From Deltaproteobacteria bacterium (lineage in GTDB: Bacteria; Desulfobacterota; Desulfobulbia; Desulfobulbales; SURF-16), in NCBI GenBank assembly GCA_029939635.1, contig JAOZSN010000141.1, positions 1 through 7,311 on the forward strand: a stretch of 7,311 nucleotides of DNA, read 5' to 3'. Made by a program: the position numbers and the translations under genes. The notes below the pieces were generated by a model, which was not told the DNA's origin, made no database searches, and was given only the letters and a program-made list of their open reading frames with translations. Within the stretch, counting starts at the first letter, position 1. Every line of letters starts with the position of its first letter. Positions 3,870 through 7,311 of this stretch are shown here, one piece after another.

Positions 3870-4949
3870 ATGAAAAAAATTCTACCCCTTTTAGCAATTC
3901 TTCTCGTACTTAGTAGCTGTGCTACACGCATGGATATTAATAATGCCAGGGAGCAAGGTGCTGACCAGTTAAACACCTCCGCAATTAAAAAACTTGTCGC
4001 TGGTAATACCCTTTTCATGGAATCGTGGGATAAATCAGAAAAGGCTGATGTCGAATTTTCTGAAAAAGGTGGTAAGCTCTTAGTTGCCAATAAACTTGGT
4101 GGTAAGGCGTCAGGACGCTGGCGTGCGTCTGATAACAAACTATGTATTGAATTTAAGTGGTGGGGTAATGATACAGGTATGGAGTGCTCCTCGGTTCATA
4201 AACTCAAAGACCGCTATCTGCTTTTTAAAGGAGATGGAACTCTAACCATGACCTTTGTCCCAGAGTATGAGGTTGAGTATACCAAATCAGATGCCAATAT
4301 TGGTGTTATGGGCGGTATACCCAAGGAGTGGAGTACAAAAAAAGAAATTAAGGTGCAAAAAGAGGTGGCAAGTGCTCCCCCCATTGCCTACCCGAGTACA
4401 TCTTCTTCCAGCGGAGCCTTTGCTATTATTCCCGGTGCTGCTGCATCAACAAATTCACGGGCAGCCTTTACTCCGCAGGTGGCAGGTACAGAAGAAAAAT
4501 TATCCAGTCATCACAAACTCTTTCTGGAAACAGGTGAGTGCCCAAGCTGTGACCTGGCAGGGCTTGATTTTAGTCATACTTCTTTGAAGGGTGTTAACCT
4601 ACAGGGCGCTGATCTTTCTGGTGCCAAATTTGAGGAGAGTAATCTCAAAGGTGCCGACTTGCAGGGTGCGAATTTGCAAGGTGCTGTCTTTGCTGATGCT
4701 GACCTTTCTAAGGCTAATCTACAGGATGCTAACCTTAATGATGCCAACCTGCACTGGGCTGACCTAAGTAAAGCTGATCTACGCAACGCCACTCTGCAAC
4801 GCGCCTATATAGTAAAGACTATTTTTTATAAGGCTGATCTGCGCGGTGCTGATTTTACTGATGTGGTGAGCCAGAGGACAATATTTAATAAAGCAAAAGG
4901 TGTACCCTATGAATTGGTACAAAAAAACGCTCCTTGGTCAAAAAAATAA
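3870..4949 (+). CDS. Pentapeptide-repeat lipoprotein of unknown function
   Basis: A 359-residue protein with a lipoprotein signal peptide: MKK, a hydrophobic run and the lipobox LSSC, with the acylated Cys at 17. Ala at +2 would send it to the outer membrane under the enterobacterial rule. Residues about 45-135 form a compact, probably beta-rich domain with GxWR, two cysteines (C92, C106) and aromatic residues. I do not recognise it with confidence, though it loosely recalls small secreted GxW/LC domains such as DUF995. A Pro/Ser/Ala linker follows (about 165-205). Then comes CPSC (224-227), which opens about 23 consecutive A(D/N)LxX pentads (227-341), expected to form a right-handed quadrilateral beta-helix, and a short C-terminal cap. 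Some cytoplasmic pentapeptide proteins (Qnr, MfpA) mimic DNA and protect gyrase. Export of this one makes that role unlikely despite gyrA next door. The ATG at 3870 has only a weak ribosome binding site. It is monocistronic and convergent with gyrA. Confidence 0.85.
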   Translation: MKKILPLLAILLVLSSCATRMDINNAREQGADQLNTSAIKKLVAGNTLFMESWDKSEKADVEFSEKGGKLLVANKLGGKASGRWRASDNKLCIEFKWWGNDTGMECSSVHKLKDRYLLFKGDGTLTMTFVPEYEVEYTKSDANIGVMGGIPKEWSTKKEIKVQKEVASAPPIAYPSTSSSSGAFAIIPGAAASTNSRAAFTPQVAGTEEKLSSHHKLFLETGECPSCDLAGLDFSHTSLKGVNLQGADLSGAKFEESNLKGADLQGANLQGAVFADADLSKANLQDANLNDANLHWADLSKADLRNATLQRAYIVKTIFYKADLRGADFTDVVSQRTIFNKAKGVPYELVQKNAPWSKK

Positions 4950-4969
4950 GTCCCTGCCCAAAGGGTAAA

Positions 4970-5023
4970 TACAACAAAAAGGGGGGAAATCTTCAAATGA
5001 AGATTTCCCCCCTTTTTGTTGTA
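4970..5023. terminator. Long perfect bidirectional terminator between lipoprotein gene and gyrA
   Basis: A perfect 26-bp inverted repeat (4970-4995 with 4998-5023) has only two central bases, so the real loop would open to about six. The inner stem includes GGGGGGAAATCTTC, and outside it A5 and T5 stretches provide a U-tract on either strand. It lies about 20 bp past the lipoprotein stop and 20 bp past the gyrA stop, serving both convergent genes. Confidence 0.9.
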
Positions 5024-5041
5024 AAAGTTGCAAAAATTTTT

Positions 5042-7311
5042 TTATTCTTGTTCTGAACCTTCTGTTTCTTCTTCCAGATCTTCCGCATCAGACGACTCAG
5101 GTGGTACCTTATCCATTGCTACCACCTTCTCTTTATCAGCTAAGTTAATGAGTCGTACGCCCTGACTTGCGCGACCGATGACTCGTACTGTGTCCATCTT
5201 CATACGGATTATCTTACCGCCATCGGTGATCATCATGATCTCATCTTCATTCGTTATCTGACAGGCGGTAATGATTTTACCATTACGCTCACTTGCTTTA
5301 ATAGCGAAAACGCCTTTCCCGCCCCGCTTGGTTATGCGATATGAATCCACCGGACTCCGTTTACCATAGCCATTTTCTGTGACCACCAGAATGGAATCTT
5401 CCTTATTAAGAACCTCGGCAGCAACAACATTATCATTTTCAGCTAACCTGATACCTCTAACGCCGCTTGCAGTCCGTCCCATAGCACGGACATCATTTTC
5501 ATTAAATCTGACGGACATGCCATTTCTAGTGGCTAAAAAGATATCAGACTCACCATCGGTAAGTCCAGCGGTGATTATTTCATCGTCCTCCCTGATCTTC
5601 AGGGCTATTTTACCTTTACGCATAGGTCTGGCAAATTCGGAGAGTATAGTCTTTTTCACCACACCCTTCTTCGTTACCATGAGGATGTAACTCTCCCCTT
5701 CTGACATCTCAAAAGACTTGATGGGCAGGATGGCCGCCAACTTCTCGCCTTCTGCCAGTTGCAGGAAGTTGATAATAGCCTTACCGCGGGCAATGCGGCT
5801 GGCCTGGGGAATCTCATACACCTTACGCCAGAAGACCTTGCCAAGATTAGTAAAAAAGAGGAAGGCATCATGGGTCGAGGCAAGATACAGGGAATTTACA
5901 AAATCATTATCAATGGCGTTAATACCCTTAACACCCTTGCCACCACGGCGCTGGGAGCGGTACAGGTCAACAGGATTTCTTTTTATATATCCTTCATGGG
6001 TAACGGTAACCACCATATCCTGCTGCTGGATTAGATCCTCAGGTAAAATTTCATCTGGGGCATCGATAATTTCAGTGCGGCGCTCATCACCATACTGCTC
6101 TTTGATCTCAATAAATTCATCCTTGATGATAGACATGACAAGTTCTTCATCAGCAAGAATTTTGTTAAACCAGGCAATTTTTTCATGTAAATCTTTTAGT
6201 TCAGTAAGTATTTTGTCACGTTCCAGACCTGTCAGCTTTTGTAAACGCAACTCCAGGATAGATTGGGCCTGAATTTCACTCAAACCAAAACGCTCTATCA
6301 GCCCCTGCCGGGCCTCCTTTGGTGTGCCTGAAGCCCTGATAAGTGCTACCACCTCATCAAGATTATCCAGGGCAATCTTCTGGCCTTCCAGTATATGAGC
6401 CCTGGCCTCTGCCTTATGCAGATCATGGGCAGTACGGCGGTAGACAATTGTTTTACGATGGAGGAGGAAATGCTCCAGCATCTGTCTGAGATTAAGAACC
6501 TCTGGCTTATTATTAACAATACTTAAGAAAATGATGCCAAAGCTCTTCTGTAGTGGTGTCATTTTATAGAGCTGATTTATCACTACATCGGCAATCTCGT
6601 CCTTTTTCAGATCAAGGACAATTCGCATGCCATGACGATCTGATTCATCCCGTACCTCAGCAATGGATTCTATACGCTTATCCTTAATAAGTAAGGCTAT
6701 TTTCGCAACCAGCTTAGCCTTATTTTGCATATAGGGGATCTCTGTGATGATCACTGATTCCCTATTCAGTTTTTTACTTTTTTCAACATGGGTCTTGGCC
6801 CGCATCAGTACTGAGCCACGGCCGGTCTCATATGCCTCACGCATACCAGCCCGACCGCATATATAAGCACCTGTAGGGAAATCAGGACCGGTTATATGAT
6901 CCATGAGTTGATTAACGGTAATATTTGGGTGCTCAATCATGGCTATAAGGCCATTTATCACCTCGGTAATATTATGGGGCGGTATATTGGTGGCCATACC
7001 TACAGCTATACCGGAAGAGCCATTAATCAACAGGTTTGGTATCCTGCTGGGCATAACTACTGGTTCCTGCAGGGAATTATCGTAGTTAGGAATAAAATCA
7101 ACGGTGTCTTTTTCAAGATCCGCAATAATTTCCTGATCCAACTTGGTCATGCGGGCCTCGGTATAACGCATGGCCGCCGGTGAATCACCATCAATGGAAC
7201 CAAAGTTACCCTGCCCGTCTACCAACAAATAGCGCAGTGAAAAATCCTGGGCCATGCGGACAATGGTATCATAGGCAGCAGTATCACCATGGGGATGATA
7301 TTTACCAATAA
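5042..7311 (-). CDS. gyrA: DNA gyrase subunit A, 3' portion (5' end outside window)
   Basis: Subunit A of the type II topoisomerase that introduces negative supercoils; it cuts and rejoins DNA with GyrB as partner. The visible 755 residues start at the equivalent of E. coli residue 74 (IGKYHPHGD), so about 73 residues are missing. The ATG at 7255 is internal (Met92 equivalent) and is not the start. The catalytic tyrosine (E. coli Y122) lies in AAMRYTEAR, codon 7163-7165. The breakage-reunion domain, tower and coiled-coil follow, then the beta-pinwheel C-terminal domain. The pinwheel opens with a canonical GyrA box QRRGGKG (about 5933-5953), which separates gyrase from topoisomerase IV ParC. 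A degenerate second copy, KRGGKG, occurs later. The protein ends in an acidic tail. In the quinolone region, position 83 is Thr and 87 is Asp. The inferred total is about 828 residues, ordinary for the family. Confidence 0.98.
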   Translation of the reverse strand, partial: IGKYHPHGDTAAYDTIVRMAQDFSLRYLLVDGQGNFGSIDGDSPAAMRYTEARMTKLDQEIIADLEKDTVDFIPNYDNSLQEPVVMPSRIPNLLINGSSGIAVGMATNIPPHNITEVINGLIAMIEHPNITVNQLMDHITGPDFPTGAYICGRAGMREAYETGRGSVLMRAKTHVEKSKKLNRESVIITEIPYMQNKAKLVAKIALLIKDKRIESIAEVRDESDRHGMRIVLDLKKDEIADVVINQLYKMTPLQKSFGIIFLSIVNNKPEVLNLRQMLEHFLLHRKTIVYRRTAHDLHKAEARAHILEGQKIALDNLDEVVALIRASGTPKEARQGLIERFGLSEIQAQSILELRLQKLTGLERDKILTELKDLHEKIAWFNKILADEELVMSIIKDEFIEIKEQYGDERRTEIIDAPDEILPEDLIQQQDMVVTVTHEGYIKRNPVDLYRSQRRGGKGVKGINAIDNDFVNSLYLASTHDAFLFFTNLGKVFWRKVYEIPQASRIARGKAIINFLQLAEGEKLAAILPIKSFEMSEGESYILMVTKKGVVKKTILSEFARPMRKGKIALKIREDDEIITAGLTDGESDIFLATRNGMSVRFNENDVRAMGRTASGVRGIRLAENDNVVAAEVLNKEDSILVVTENGYGKRSPVDSYRITKRGGKGVFAIKASERNGKIITACQITNEDEIMMITDGGKIIRMKMDTVRVIGRASQGVRLINLADKEKVVAMDKVPPESSDAEDLEEETEGSEQE

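Noticed and set aside
3821..4138. Minus-strand 105-codon frame over the start of the lipoprotein gene
   Set aside because: It is antisense to the signal peptide and first domain, with no protein family resemblance or ribosome binding site support.
4574..4792. Repetitive SALRLA-type minus-strand frame
   Set aside because: It is the antisense image of the pentapeptide repeats; its periodicity is inherited from the 15-bp repeat in the real gene.
3870..4949. Gyrase-protecting Qnr/MfpA-type role for the pentapeptide protein because it neighbours gyrA
   Set aside because: The signal peptide and lipobox place it outside the cytoplasm, the genes are convergent with separate transcription, and it has extra domains Qnr lacks.
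5379..6272. Several plus-strand frames inside gyrA (5379-5690, 5718-6272, 5759-6034) and one at 6896-7183
   Set aside because: All are antisense to a highly conserved gyrA coding region and show no independent features.
1..7311. CRISPR array or toxin-antitoxin/defence genes
   Set aside because: No regularly spaced repeats and no small gene pairs were seen anywhere in the window.

Overview
The window reads as a chromosomal segment of an anaerobic or microaerophilic bacterium. A Desulfobacterota/sulfate-reducer origin (Desulfobulbales-like) is my best guess. The flavodiiron protein is very close to rubredoxin:oxygen oxidoreductase of Desulfovibrio gigas as I recall it, the base composition is moderately AT-rich, and the tRNA genes encode their own CCA ends. 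This assignment is inference, not proof.

Left part (1-2960, all genes on the minus strand). Read in transcription order, a PerR-type Fur-family regulator (2382-2798) is followed 53 bp later by a non-haem ferritin (1825-2328). Next come a 236-bp MITE-like palindromic element with a 9-bp direct target repeat (1572-1807) and an A-type flavodiiron oxygen/NO reductase (202-1401). A REP-like hairpin (158-181), a bidirectional terminator (85-119) and the first seven codons of another minus-strand gene (1-22) end this part. Together these form an oxygen/peroxide and iron defence cluster: a metal-dependent peroxide sensor, iron storage that keeps Fenton iron low, and a four-electron oxygen scavenger. 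A PerR-box-like sequence sits just downstream of the -10 of the perR promoter, suggesting autoregulation.

Middle part (2977-3615). An intact tRNA-Lys(TTT)/tRNA-Glu(TTC) pair on the minus strand has its own promoter and terminator. About 390 bp downstream of tRNA-Glu lies a second, diverged copy of the 3' half of tRNA-Glu plus a terminator. Between the two copies is the C-terminal stub of a tyrosine recombinase that keeps the TTERY active-site tyrosine. This is what a nearly completely deleted genomic island integrated at tRNA-Glu would leave behind (attL/attR scars plus the integrase tail).

Right part (3571-7311). A plus-strand lipoprotein has a C-terminal array of about 23 pentapeptide repeats (3870-4949) and a candidate promoter with an inverted repeat around its -35. 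It converges on gyrA (minus strand, 5042 to beyond 7311, N-terminus outside the window). The two genes are separated by an unusually long perfect 26-bp inverted repeat acting as a shared terminator. The lipoprotein is the least understood gene here. The best candidates for something undescribed are the MITE-like element and the tRNA-Glu scar.
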